Below are positions 53,141 through 61,535 of a stretch of 64,000 nt of DNA, in pieces. Under the pieces are notes generated by a model. The model ran no database searches, was not told where the DNA came from, and saw only the letters and a list, made by a program, of their open reading frames with translations. The first letter of the stretch is position 1. Every line of letters begins with the position of its first letter. The stretch comes from Bradyrhizobium sp. YR681. GTDB lineage: Bacteria; Pseudomonadota; Alphaproteobacteria; Rhizobiales; Xanthobacteraceae. The stretch is from NCBI RefSeq assembly GCF_000282615.1, contig NZ_AKIY01000192.1, forward strand, positions 1-64,000, in the 5' to 3' direction. The translations under genes were made by a program, and so were the position numbers.

Positions 53141-54460
53141 ATGAGCGCACCGTCCGGCATCATCAGCGACCTGCGAGCCCGGCTGGACTCCAAAGCCCTG
53201 GATTCGAAGGCTGCGCTGGCGGTCCTGCTGCTGCTGCACAGCGCCGTCACCTGCCTGTCGCTGATCAAGGTCGCGACGTTCCAGTCCTATATCCATTTCA
53301 GCGGCGAGCGCGTCTGGATCGCGGCCGCCATTGCGATCGGCTTCTCCGTCGTCTCGCTGCTGTTCGCGATCGCCCGCTTCAGCTTCGGCTATTTTGCCGG
53401 CTTCTATTGCTACACGATGATCCTGGGCTTCCTGTGGATCGACGTCTTCTCCGAATACAGCTATCCGCGGCTGCTCGCAGGGCTCTCCGCCGCGTTGTCG
53501 CTGCTGCTGTTCCTGCTGCCGGTGCTGTTCGTCCGGGCGCCGATCCGGCAGCTCGTCGTGCTGTCGAATGCCCGTTTCGAGCACCTGCTCACGCTGATCA
53601 TGGTGGTCTCGGTTGCCACCATTGCAATGGCCTCGACCTACAATTTCCGGCTGGTCGCGATCGCCAACATCTACGACTACCGCGACGCGCTCGAATTTCC
53701 GGGCGCAGTGCGATATCTCACCGGCTGGGTTTCCAGCACGCTGCTGCCGTTCGCCTTCGCCTGCTACTGGCTGCTCGGCCACCGCTGGCGCGCCGTGCTG
53801 GTGCTGGTCCTGCTCCTGCTCTTCTACCCGATCATGCTGACGAAATTCGCGTTCTTCACGCCGGCCTGGCTGATCGCACTGGCCGTGCTGTCGCGTCTGC
53901 TGGAGGCACGGGCCTCGGTCATCGCATCGATCTTCGTGCCGATGCTCATCGGCCTCGTCGTGATCGTCCTCACCGGGGCCACCCTCACCAGCATCCCCGG
54001 CAAATATTTCGACCTCGTCAACATCAGGATGATGGCGACGGCATCGAGCGCGCTCGACATCTACAATCATTTCTTCGCGAACCATCCGCTGACCTGGTTC
54101 TGCCAGATCTCCGTGCTCAGGCCGCTGGTGCAGTGCCCCTATCACGAGCCGCTGGCGGTCGTGATGCAGAACACCTATGGATTCGGCAATCTGAACGCGT
54201 CGCTGTTCGCGACCGAAGGGGTCGCCTCCGTCGGACTTTATCTCGCGCCGCTGACCGCGCTCGCATCGGGCCTCGTGCTGGCGCTCGGCAACCGCGCCTC
54301 GGCGGGGCTGCCGCCCCGCTTCGTGCTGATGTCATCAGGCGTGCTGCCGCATGTCCTGCTCAACGTGCCGCTCTCGGTCGCCATGCTCACCCATGGCACC
54401 GCCATCCTGTTCCTGCTGTGGTACGTGACGCCCCGCAGCCTGTTCGAACCGAAACCGTGA
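53141..54460 (+). CDS. Polytopic membrane protein, candidate O-antigen polymerase (Wzy-like)
   Basis: A 439-residue protein with about ten to twelve helices. Its long loop near residues 300-350 has IYNHFFANHPLTWFC and ends in NLNASLFATEGVASVGLY, a pattern I associate with O-antigen polymerase-like proteins. No firm family is recognised. It lies between the UDP-xylose synthase and a glycosyltransferase gene, 4 bases before the latter. As the second flippase (59834) would need a polymerase, this is the best candidate. Confidence 0.65.
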   Translation: MSAPSGIISDLRARLDSKALDSKAALAVLLLLHSAVTCLSLIKVATFQSYIHFSGERVWIAAAIAIGFSVVSLLFAIARFSFGYFAGFYCYTMILGFLWIDVFSEYSYPRLLAGLSAALSLLLFLLPVLFVRAPIRQLVVLSNARFEHLLTLIMVVSVATIAMASTYNFRLVAIANIYDYRDALEFPGAVRYLTGWVSSTLLPFAFACYWLLGHRWRAVLVLVLLLLFYPIMLTKFAFFTPAWLIALAVLSRLLEARASVIASIFVPMLIGLVVIVLTGATLTSIPGKYFDLVNIRMMATASSALDIYNHFFANHPLTWFCQISVLRPLVQCPYHEPLAVVMQNTYGFGNLNASLFATEGVASVGLYLAPLTALASGLVLALGNRASAGLPPRFVLMSSGVLPHVLLNVPLSVAMLTHGTAILFLLWYVTPRSLFEPKP

Positions 54461-54464
54461 CGCC

Positions 54465-55643
54465 GTGCGCATCCTGATCCTCAACGCCGACTATCCGCGA
54501 TTCCTGTCCTGGCTCTACCGCCGCCATCCCCGCCTCGAGAACCAGCCCTACGCGGCGCAGATGGCGGCGCGGAACGCCAGCCTGTTCGGCGTTGCCGATT
54601 TCTACTCGCGCAATTTCGTCCGGCTGGGCCACGTCGCCGCCGACATCCACGTCAACAATGCCTGGATGCGGGCCGCCTGGGCGCGCGAGCATGGCCTTTC
54701 TGTCGCCGAACCGGCACCGCCGGGCGCACCTGCCGCGCGCGATGCCATTCCCGGCTGGCTGCAACGCGCGGTCGCGCCGTTCAAGCCAATGCTGCGGCCG
54801 CTCGCGCGCAAGGTCGGGCTCAGCCCGCGGCTCGATGAGGAGGCCGAAAAGATCCTGCTGGCGCAGATCGAGGATTTCAAACCCGATCTCGTCCTCAACC
54901 AGGATCTGTTTCATGTCGACACCCGCCTTGCGCGCCGGATCAAGCAGATCGGCAAGCCGATCCTGATCGGCCAGGTCGGCATCTCGCCCTCGCGCGGCGA
55001 GGACTGGTCGGTCTACGATCTCATGATCTCGCAGATGGGCGCGGTGGTGGATTTCTTCCGCGCGCATGGCGCGCGCGCCGAAGTGGTCCATCTCGCCTTC
55101 GAGCCCGACATCCTCGACGTGCTTCCTCCGTCGCCGTCGCACGGCTTCGACGTCACCTTCGTCGGCGCGGTCTCGGCGGATCACCAGCTCCGCGTCGCGC
55201 AGCTCGAGGCGGTGGCGCGGCGCTACGACCTCAAACTGTTCGGCAGCGGCCTGCACACGCTTCCCGCCTCCTCGCCGCTGCACCGCTGTTACCAGGGCGA
55301 GGTCTGGGGCGTGGAGATGTACCAGGCGTTGCGCGCCTCGCGCGTCACGCTCAATTCGCACATCGACATGGCCGGCCGCGAGGCCGGCAATGCGCGCCTG
55401 TTCGAAGCGACCGGCGTCGGCGCCTTCCTGCTCACCGACTTCAAGGACAATCTGCACACGCTGTTCGATCCCGACCGCGAGGTCGTGGCGTGGCGCAATG
55501 TCGAGGATTGCCTGGCGCTGATCGACCGTTATCTCGGCGACGACGCGGCGCGCCAGTCCATCGCGAAGGCGGGACAGGCCAGGACTTTTGCCGCTCACAC
55601 CTTCCGCCGGCGCGTCGAGGAAATCCTCGCTCACGTCGGCTAA
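54465..55643 (+). CDS. CgeB-like glycosyltransferase (GT-B fold)
   Basis: A 392-residue soluble protein starting at a GTG right before MRILILNADYP. The N-terminal domain is of CgeB type (FYSRNFVRLGHVAADIHVNN). The C-terminal domain has FDVTFVGAVSADHQLRV near residue 225, and the donor-site region is SRVTLNSHIDMAGREAGNARLFEATGVG near residue 290, the typical end of the CgeB/Glyco_trans_1_2 family. It likely transfers a nucleotide sugar onto a growing repeat unit. Spacing to the polymerase-like gene is 4 bases, so it is in the same operon. Confidence 0.8.
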   Translation: MRILILNADYPRFLSWLYRRHPRLENQPYAAQMAARNASLFGVADFYSRNFVRLGHVAADIHVNNAWMRAAWAREHGLSVAEPAPPGAPAARDAIPGWLQRAVAPFKPMLRPLARKVGLSPRLDEEAEKILLAQIEDFKPDLVLNQDLFHVDTRLARRIKQIGKPILIGQVGISPSRGEDWSVYDLMISQMGAVVDFFRAHGARAEVVHLAFEPDILDVLPPSPSHGFDVTFVGAVSADHQLRVAQLEAVARRYDLKLFGSGLHTLPASSPLHRCYQGEVWGVEMYQALRASRVTLNSHIDMAGREAGNARLFEATGVGAFLLTDFKDNLHTLFDPDREVVAWRNVEDCLALIDRYLGDDAARQSIAKAGQARTFAAHTFRRRVEEILAHVG

Positions 55644-55769
55644 ATCCCTGATCGCTGCGCCCTCATCGTCATATCCGCTCCGCCCTTGACGGTCCCGGCC
55701 AAAATGGCCAAAGTGCACAGCGGGACAGCTATCTCACTCTAATTGCAGTGCTTTTTGTCGAGGCTTACG

Positions 55770-56216
55770 ATGGAACACGTCGAACATGTTCGATTCGGCG
55801 ACCAGCTTTATGCGATCATCGTGCGCGCCTCGTTTCGCGAGCCGGGTATCCATTTCTTTTCGACGCCGGAACTGTCGCAGCAGCTCGCCTATATGAGCCA
55901 TCCCAAGGGCAAGAGCATCGAGCCGCATCGTCACAACAAGGTGACGCGCGAGGTGCACTACACCCAGGAAGTCCTGCTGATCCAGAAGGGCAGGCTCCAG
56001 GTCGACTTCTACACCGTCGAGGAAAAATATCTCGAAAGCCGCGTGCTCGGCGCGGGCGACATCATCCTGCTCTGCAGCGGCGCCCACGGCTTCCACGTGC
56101 TCGAGCCGCTCGAGATGTTCGAGGTCAAGCAAGGTCCCTATTCCGGCGAGGCCGACAAGACCCGGTTTGCCGAAGTCGCTCCGTCCGAAATCCGGATCAA
56201 GGGTCCGAACCCGTGA
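55770..56216 (+). CDS. Cupin-fold protein, possible sugar ketoisomerase or epimerase
   Basis: A 148-residue single-domain cupin. The two cupin blocks are EPHRHNKVTREVHYTQEVL near residues 50-68 (His-rich) and GAGDIILLCSGAHGFHVLE near residue 100. It starts at an ATG preceded by GAGG 7 bases upstream. The following gene encodes a sugar aminotransferase, and cupins in that position are often 3,4-ketoisomerases (FdtA/QdtA) or epimerases. Sequence similarity to those is not clear enough to choose. GTGA coupling joins it to the aminotransferase gene. Confidence 0.75.
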   Translation: MEHVEHVRFGDQLYAIIVRASFREPGIHFFSTPELSQQLAYMSHPKGKSIEPHRHNKVTREVHYTQEVLLIQKGRLQVDFYTVEEKYLESRVLGAGDIILLCSGAHGFHVLEPLEMFEVKQGPYSGEADKTRFAEVAPSEIRIKGPNP

Positions 56217-57334
56217 GCGCGCCGTTCATTCCCGTCAACACGCCGCTGCTCGACGGCAACGAGGCCGACTATCTCGCCGAATGCATCCGCACCGGATGGA
56301 TCTCCTCGGAGGGCCCGTTCATCAGGCGCTTCGAGCAGGCGATGGCCGAGACTGCGGGACGTCGCCACGGCATCGCCGTGACCAACGGATCGGTCGCGCT
56401 CGACATCGCCGTTCATTCGCTCGGGCTCGAGCAAGGCGCGGAGGTCATCATCCCGACCTTCACGATCATCAGCTGCGCCGCCGCGATCGTGCGCGCCGGC
56501 CTCGTCCCCGTCGGGGTGGACTGCGACGCCGCGACCTGGAACATGACGGCCGAGGGCGTCGAAGCCGCGATCACGCCGCGCACCCGTGCGATCATGCTCG
56601 TGCACATCTACGGCCTGCCGGTGGATCTCGATCCGATCATGGCGCTCGCGCGCAAGCATGATCTGAAGGTGATCGAGGACGCCGCCGAGATGCACGGCCA
56701 GACCTATCGCGGCAAGCCCTGCGGCGGCTTCGGCGACGTCTCGACCTTCAGCTTCTATCCCAACAAGCACGTCACGACCGGTGAAGGCGGCATGATCCTC
56801 GCCGACGACGACGCGCTCGCCGACCGCCTGCAAGGCTACCGCAATCTCTGCTTCCAGCCGCAGCAGCGCTTCGTCCACGAGGAGCTCGGCTGGAATGCGC
56901 GCATGACCAACCTCCAGGCGGCGCTCGGTGTCGCCCAGGTCGAGCGCCTGCCGCGCACGGTCGAGCTCAAGCGCCGGATCGGCCGGCTCTATGACGAGCA
57001 TCTCGCGGGCCTCAACAGCATCCGCCGCCCGGTCGCCCGAACCGCCTATGCCGACAACATCTACTGGGTCTACGGCATCGTGCTCGGCGACGACGTGCCG
57101 TTCGACGCCAAGGAAGCGATGCGCCGCCTCGGCGAAAAGGGCATCGGCACGCGGCCGTTCTTCTGGTGCATGCACGAGCAGCCGGTGCTGCGCCGGATGG
57201 GCCTGATGCAGGGCGAATCCCATCCGAACGCGGAGTACATCGCGCGTCGCGGGTTTTACCTGCCGAGCGGACTTGCCTTGACCGATGACGAGATCGCTCG
57301 CTCCGCGCAGGCGCTCAAGGAGATCCTGGCGTGA
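56213..57334 (+). CDS. DegT/DnrJ/EryC1 sugar aminotransferase, perosamine-synthase-like
   Basis: A 373-residue PLP enzyme. PVNTPLLDGNEADYLAECI at the N-terminus is like perosamine synthases. VIEDAAEMHG near residue 150 holds the PLP Asp, and the Schiff-base lysine is in FSFYPNKHVTTGEGG near residue 185. It starts at a GTG overlapping the cupin stop. It would aminate a 4-keto (or 3-keto) nucleotide sugar. No gmd gene is in the window, so the ketosugar could be GDP-, CDP- or UDP-linked. CDP-4-keto-6-deoxyglucose from RfbG is one candidate. Confidence 0.88.
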   Translation: MSAPFIPVNTPLLDGNEADYLAECIRTGWISSEGPFIRRFEQAMAETAGRRHGIAVTNGSVALDIAVHSLGLEQGAEVIIPTFTIISCAAAIVRAGLVPVGVDCDAATWNMTAEGVEAAITPRTRAIMLVHIYGLPVDLDPIMALARKHDLKVIEDAAEMHGQTYRGKPCGGFGDVSTFSFYPNKHVTTGEGGMILADDDALADRLQGYRNLCFQPQQRFVHEELGWNARMTNLQAALGVAQVERLPRTVELKRRIGRLYDEHLAGLNSIRRPVARTAYADNIYWVYGIVLGDDVPFDAKEAMRRLGEKGIGTRPFFWCMHEQPVLRRMGLMQGESHPNAEYIARRGFYLPSGLALTDDEIARSAQALKEILA

Positions 57335-58098
57335 CGGTGTTCGCCGACTACGCGCCCTGGTACGATCTGCTCTACCGGGACAAGGACTACGCGGCGGAGA
57401 CGGCGTTCGTCGAAGCGCGCCTGCGCGATCATGGCGCGTCCTCAGGCAAGCTGCTCGATCTCGGCTGCGGCACCGGCCTGCACGCGCTCGCTTTCGCGCA
57501 GCGGGGCTGGAACGTTGCCGGCATCGACCTCAGCCACGAGATGATCGCGAGCGCCAAGGCGCGCGCCGAACAGGCCGGGCTGTCGATTCCATTCCGGCAG
57601 GGCAATGCCTGCGAGGCAGGCCCCGAGCGCGATTTCGATGCGGTGGTGTCGCTGTTCCACGTCGCAAGCTACCAGACCAGCCGCGATGCGCTGGCGGCGA
57701 TGTTCCGCACCGCTTACGCCGCGCTGAAGCCCGGCGGCACGTTCTTCTTCGATTATTGGTATGGCGGCGCCGTGCTGGCGCAGGGCGTCGAGACCCGGGT
57801 CAAGGTGATCGAGCAGGCGCCGCTGCGCCTCACCCGCATCGCGCAATCCGACCATGACGAGCAGGCCGCGACCGTCACCGTGAACTACACGCTGTTCTGC
57901 GAGGACTTGAAGAGCGCCACGATCCGGCGCGTCGATGAAGCGCACCACATGCGCTACTGGTTTCCGTTCGAGATCGATGCGGCGCTTGCGGCAAGCGGCT
58001 TCCAGCCTGCAGTTCATGCCGCATGGCTGACACAGGACGCGCCGAATTCGAACAGCTGGGCGGCCTATGCGGTCGCCAGAAAGAGCGGCACGCCGTGA
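57331..58098 (+). CDS. Class I SAM-dependent methyltransferase
   Basis: A 255-residue methyltransferase with GTG start overlapping the aminotransferase stop. YDLLYRDKDYAAE at the N-terminus, LLDLGCGTGLHALAF near residue 42 and FDAVVSLFHVASYQTSRD near residue 103 are typical of the sugar-N/O-methyltransferase group that includes DesVI/TylM1-like enzymes. FFFDYWYGGAVLAQG also fits that group. Given the aminotransferase just before it, N-methylation of the new amino sugar is a sensible guess. It is coupled to the GT4 gene by GTGA. Confidence 0.87.
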   Translation: MTVFADYAPWYDLLYRDKDYAAETAFVEARLRDHGASSGKLLDLGCGTGLHALAFAQRGWNVAGIDLSHEMIASAKARAEQAGLSIPFRQGNACEAGPERDFDAVVSLFHVASYQTSRDALAAMFRTAYAALKPGGTFFFDYWYGGAVLAQGVETRVKVIEQAPLRLTRIAQSDHDEQAATVTVNYTLFCEDLKSATIRRVDEAHHMRYWFPFEIDAALAASGFQPAVHAAWLTQDAPNSNSWAAYAVARKSGTP

Positions 58099-59303
58099 GA
58101 CCGCTGCGGCTCGCCGTGATGCTGGAGCAGGCGCTCGAGGTCGGCGGCGGCTTTCAGCAGCCGCTCAACGACATGCTCTGGCTGCGCGACTGGGCGGCCA
58201 AGTCCGGCAACGAGATCGTGGTCTACTCGCCCTATCCGAAGACGCTGCAGATCCTGAAGGAGTTCGGCGTCGAAGCCCGCCTGCGCAAGTTCGGCGTGCT
58301 CGACTATCTCTTCCTGTTCCTGAAATATTGCGGGCCGTTCGACCTCGTCCAGATCGCGCTCAAGCTGAAATCGCCGTTCGAGCGTGCGCTGATCCGCGAC
58401 GGCATCGACGTCGTGCATTTCACCTCGACCTCGAAGCGGCATCTGCTGCTCTGGGAGCTGCCCTTCATCATCACGATCTTCGACGGCTGCCATCGCGACG
58501 CGCCGGAATTCCCTGAAGTCCGCACCTTCGGCGAATTCGAGCGCCGCGAGATCCTGTTCGGCCTCGCCAGCACCAAGGCGGCGGTGGTGATCGTCAATGC
58601 GCCCGAGCTGACCGACGATCTCTGTCGGCGCTACGCCATGGAGCGGGATCGCGCGGTCTGCATCCCGTTCTCGCCTTCGGCCTATGTCAGCCAGTCCGCG
58701 CCCGCCGCCGCTGACGACGCGGCGGTGCTGGCAAAATACCGCATCGAGCCCGGCTATCTCTTCTACCCGGCGCAATTCTGGCCGCACAAGAACCACATGA
58801 CGCTGCTCGCAGCGCTCGCGAGCCTGCGCGAGCGGGGCATCACCGAACGGCTGGTGCTGTGCGGCTCGGACCGCGGCGGCCGCGACAAGATCAACGCGGC
58901 GATCCGCACCCTCGGCCTGTCGGATCAGATCTCCATCATCGGCTTCGTCGAATCCGCCGAGCTCGGCGCGCTCTATCGCGGCGCCGCCGCGCTGGTGATG
59001 CCGAGCTATTTCGGCCCGACCAACCTGCCGCCGCTGGAAGCCTGGGCCGTCGGCACGCCCGTGATCTATCCCGAGGCCTTCAAGGCCCAGGCCGGCGACG
59101 CCGCGATCCTGTTCGACTACGACGATCCGCGCTCGCTCGCGGATGCTATCATCGCCCTCCGCACCGACGGCACGCGCGAGCGGCTGCGCGCGGCCGGTCA
59201 GCTGCGGCTCGCGCAATTTGCCGAGGAGACCAAGGCCGGCCACCTGCAATTCGCCCGGCAGCTGGAACGGCTGAAGCATCGGCTGGCGCTGACGCCGCGC
59301 TAG
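58095..59303 (+). CDS. GT4 family glycosyltransferase
   Basis: A 402-residue GT-B enzyme. The GTG at 58095 overlaps the methyltransferase stop and leads into LRLAVMLEQALEVGGGF. The donor-binding half has YLFYPAQFWPHKNHMTLL near residue 220, LVLCGSDRGGRDKI, and the GT4 block LVMPSYFGPTNLPPLEAWAVGTPVIYP near residue 300, with the usual E-x7-E region changed to PPLEAW. It probably transfers the modified amino sugar made by the preceding three genes. It ends the cupin/aminotransferase/methyltransferase/GT run. Confidence 0.88.
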   Translation: MRPLRLAVMLEQALEVGGGFQQPLNDMLWLRDWAAKSGNEIVVYSPYPKTLQILKEFGVEARLRKFGVLDYLFLFLKYCGPFDLVQIALKLKSPFERALIRDGIDVVHFTSTSKRHLLLWELPFIITIFDGCHRDAPEFPEVRTFGEFERREILFGLASTKAAVVIVNAPELTDDLCRRYAMERDRAVCIPFSPSAYVSQSAPAAADDAAVLAKYRIEPGYLFYPAQFWPHKNHMTLLAALASLRERGITERLVLCGSDRGGRDKINAAIRTLGLSDQISIIGFVESAELGALYRGAAALVMPSYFGPTNLPPLEAWAVGTPVIYPEAFKAQAGDAAILFDYDDPRSLADAIIALRTDGTRERLRAAGQLRLAQFAEETKAGHLQFARQLERLKHRLALTPR

Positions 59304-59504
59304 GATACTTATCAAGGCGAATGTCGGCTCGGATGGTCAAGCAGGCGTTTTACGATGAGTCGGAGCGTCTCCGCTCGTGAGCCTGAGCAGACTTTGAGCG
59401 ATTCCACCCTATCGACCAAACGACAGATCTTGACCACCGGGTTGTCGTATCGCAAGGACGGTTGGCCGCGCTTCCTGTTGAGGCATCGAAGAGAAAACTT
59501 CCCC
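59304..59504. other. Lower-GC gap before a small membrane protein gene
   Basis: About 200 bases with visibly lower GC than the flanking glycan genes and no recognised family. The downstream frame stays open through it from an ATG at 59355, so part may be coding. No terminator hairpin with a T run is seen. Confidence 0.35.
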
Positions 59505-59753
59505 ATGCCCAAGAACGCTCTCTTCGTTATATTGACGCTAGCTTTGAGCGCGACAATTGTTCAGGGCATTCTTTGGATGAGAGGCATCAGACCATCACCT
59601 CGAAACGGTCTGTGGGAGCGGATGACTTGGGAGGTCTTTCCCAGGGATGATCAGCAAAGGCAATTCGTGCAGCAACGACTGCTGATGGCGATCGTGACGC
59701 TTCCGATAGTAGCTTTCGTGGTCCACACACTTCTCGAAAGGCTGGCCACATAG
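59505..59753 (+). CDS. Small membrane protein, unknown
   Basis: An 82-residue protein with two predicted helices at about residues 5-24 (LFVILTLALSATIVQGIL) and 60-76 (LMAIVTLPIVAFVVHTL), separated by a basic and acidic loop. I do not recognise it. It sits alone between a GT4 gene and a flippase gene in a lower-GC stretch. The frame can start at 59355 (132 residues), but the added 50 residues look like non-coding sequence. It may be a recently gained or lineage-specific gene, or not expressed. Confidence 0.4.
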   Translation: MPKNALFVILTLALSATIVQGILWMRGIRPSPRNGLWERMTWEVFPRDDQQRQFVQQRLLMAIVTLPIVAFVVHTLLERLAT

Positions 59754-59833
59754 CTGCCGTGAAGCGTCTGCTTTTGGCCCATATCGCCGGACATCAAATG
59801 CGCTGACGGCAACGCAGTTTATTAGTACACGTC

Positions 59834-61408
59834 CTAAGCCGGAATCAACGCCCGCAGGCGCTCGCGCAGCGCGCCATTCAGCAGCGGGCTTGCGAGCACG
59901 CCGACCGCGGCCAGCCAGATCGCGCATTCCGCGATGAAATGCACGAGCCCGCTCCCCGACACCAACGTGGTGATCGCGAGCCCGATCAACCAGCCCGACG
60001 CTACGATGCCTGCGCCCACGATCAGCAAAAACGCGACGTGCCTTCCCGGATGATGCAGGGTCTGCCGCATCACCATCAGGGCGAGCAGGCCGAACTGGAC
60101 CAGCATGTCGCTCGCGACCACGGCGAGCGCGGCGCCGAGCGGGCCGAGCTGCGGGATCAGGACGAAGGACAGCACGAGGAATACGACGAGCTGAAGTCCC
60201 TTGGTGCGGATCAGCAGGTCGCCACGATTGCTGTGGTTGGCAAAACCAAGCGCCAGCAGCGACGGTGCGACCGCCGCCGAGCCGAGCAGCAGCGTCACCG
60301 TGAGCGGCACGTCATAGGGAATGCTGCCATGGGTCCACAGCGCGAAGAAGTCCGGCCAGAACGGCAGCAGGCCTCCGACGATCACGCAGGCGAGGCCGGT
60401 GACGAACACCGAACCATGGGCATAGAGCCGGCGCAGCCGCTCCTTGTCGCCGATCGCGTGGTCGTGGCCGAGCTCGGCGGCGAGCGGCAGCGTGACCTGG
60501 AGGCAGAGCCCGCGCACCAGGCTCGCGATCACGCGCGTCAGCCCCCATTGGGCCACCGCAACGCGGTTGGTGACCAGCGCCGAGACGAGCAGCACCGGAA
60601 CGTTGATCAGCGCGAGCTCGGTGAAATTGGCGACCGCGAAGGGCAGCGCGCGACCGAACTGGCCGATGCTCCAGCGCAGGGACGGCGCGCGCCGCCTGCC
60701 GGCACGGCGCAGGAACGGAAACAGTCGCGGCGCGTCGAAGGCGGCGAGAAAGATCGCGAACGCCAGCTGCATCGACACGAAGGCAATCGCAACCGAAAGC
60801 AGGCTGCCGACCATCGCGAGCGCCACAAGCTGCGCGATCTGTCCGAGCAGCAGCGCGCCGTTTTGCAGCCACACCGTCCGGCCGTACTGGCCACGGGCGC
60901 GATAGAGGCCGGAGGCGAGATTGGCGGGCACGGTCAGGAGCATGCCCAGCGTCATCACGAGCATCGCGGCGTCGAAGGTCGGCGCCGCGTGAAAACCGAG
61001 CACCGCCGATGGCGGCGCCAGGTAAATGGCCGCGCCCACCACAACGGCGAGCACCGCGACGACCGCGAGGTAAAGTCGCAGCATGGCCGCATAGAAATTT
61101 GCCGTGCGACCGTCACAATCGGTGCAGGCCTTGAAGGCGAGAAAGCGGTTGATCGCGCGCAGCTGCAATCCGGCATCCGCGACGACGACGAGGCTGCCGG
61201 CCGCGTAGATCGCGAGCCAGGCCGCGAGCAGGTCGCCGCTCCAGACATGCAGGAACGCAGGGATCAGCAATAGTTGCTGTGTCAGCCCCAGCACCATCTG
61301 GACGAGGTTCGCGGACCAGCCCTGCAACAGCCGGCGGGCACGACCGGCCCCGCCCGGTCCGCCCGAACCGTCGGCCTTGCCGGGCGCGTCAATCTGCGTG
61401 TCGGTCAA
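59834..61408 (-). CDS. Oligosaccharide flippase, Wzx-like (second copy)
   Basis: A 524-residue protein with about fourteen helices. SANLVQMVLGLTQQLLLIPAFL at the N-terminus, NLASGLYRARGQYGRTVWLQNG near residue 170 and VTLPLAAELGHDHAIGDKERLR near residue 310 match the polysaccharide flippase superfamily. The likely start is a TTG at 61408 with a GGAAGGA site 6 bases upstream; the frame is open to a weaker TTG at 61474. With the polymerase-like gene at 53141 it could form the second repeat-unit export system. Divergent from the wecE gene. Confidence 0.82.
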   Translation of the reverse strand: MTDTQIDAPGKADGSGGPGGAGRARRLLQGWSANLVQMVLGLTQQLLLIPAFLHVWSGDLLAAWLAIYAAGSLVVVADAGLQLRAINRFLAFKACTDCDGRTANFYAAMLRLYLAVVAVLAVVVGAAIYLAPPSAVLGFHAAPTFDAAMLVMTLGMLLTVPANLASGLYRARGQYGRTVWLQNGALLLGQIAQLVALAMVGSLLSVAIAFVSMQLAFAIFLAAFDAPRLFPFLRRAGRRRAPSLRWSIGQFGRALPFAVANFTELALINVPVLLVSALVTNRVAVAQWGLTRVIASLVRGLCLQVTLPLAAELGHDHAIGDKERLRRLYAHGSVFVTGLACVIVGGLLPFWPDFFALWTHGSIPYDVPLTVTLLLGSAAVAPSLLALGFANHSNRGDLLIRTKGLQLVVFLVLSFVLIPQLGPLGAALAVVASDMLVQFGLLALMVMRQTLHHPGRHVAFLLIVGAGIVASGWLIGLAITTLVSGSGLVHFIAECAIWLAAVGVLASPLLNGALRERLRALIPA

Positions 61409-61535
61409 GCCGCATCCTTCCCGGCAAGCCCCGGCGCGCGATCGCCGGTTGATTCCCGCAATGAAAGCCGCCAATTTGGCGCGATCGGATTGGGACGTTG
61501 AAGCCGCGTCTTAAGGCGGTTAGACAGCTTAGGCA

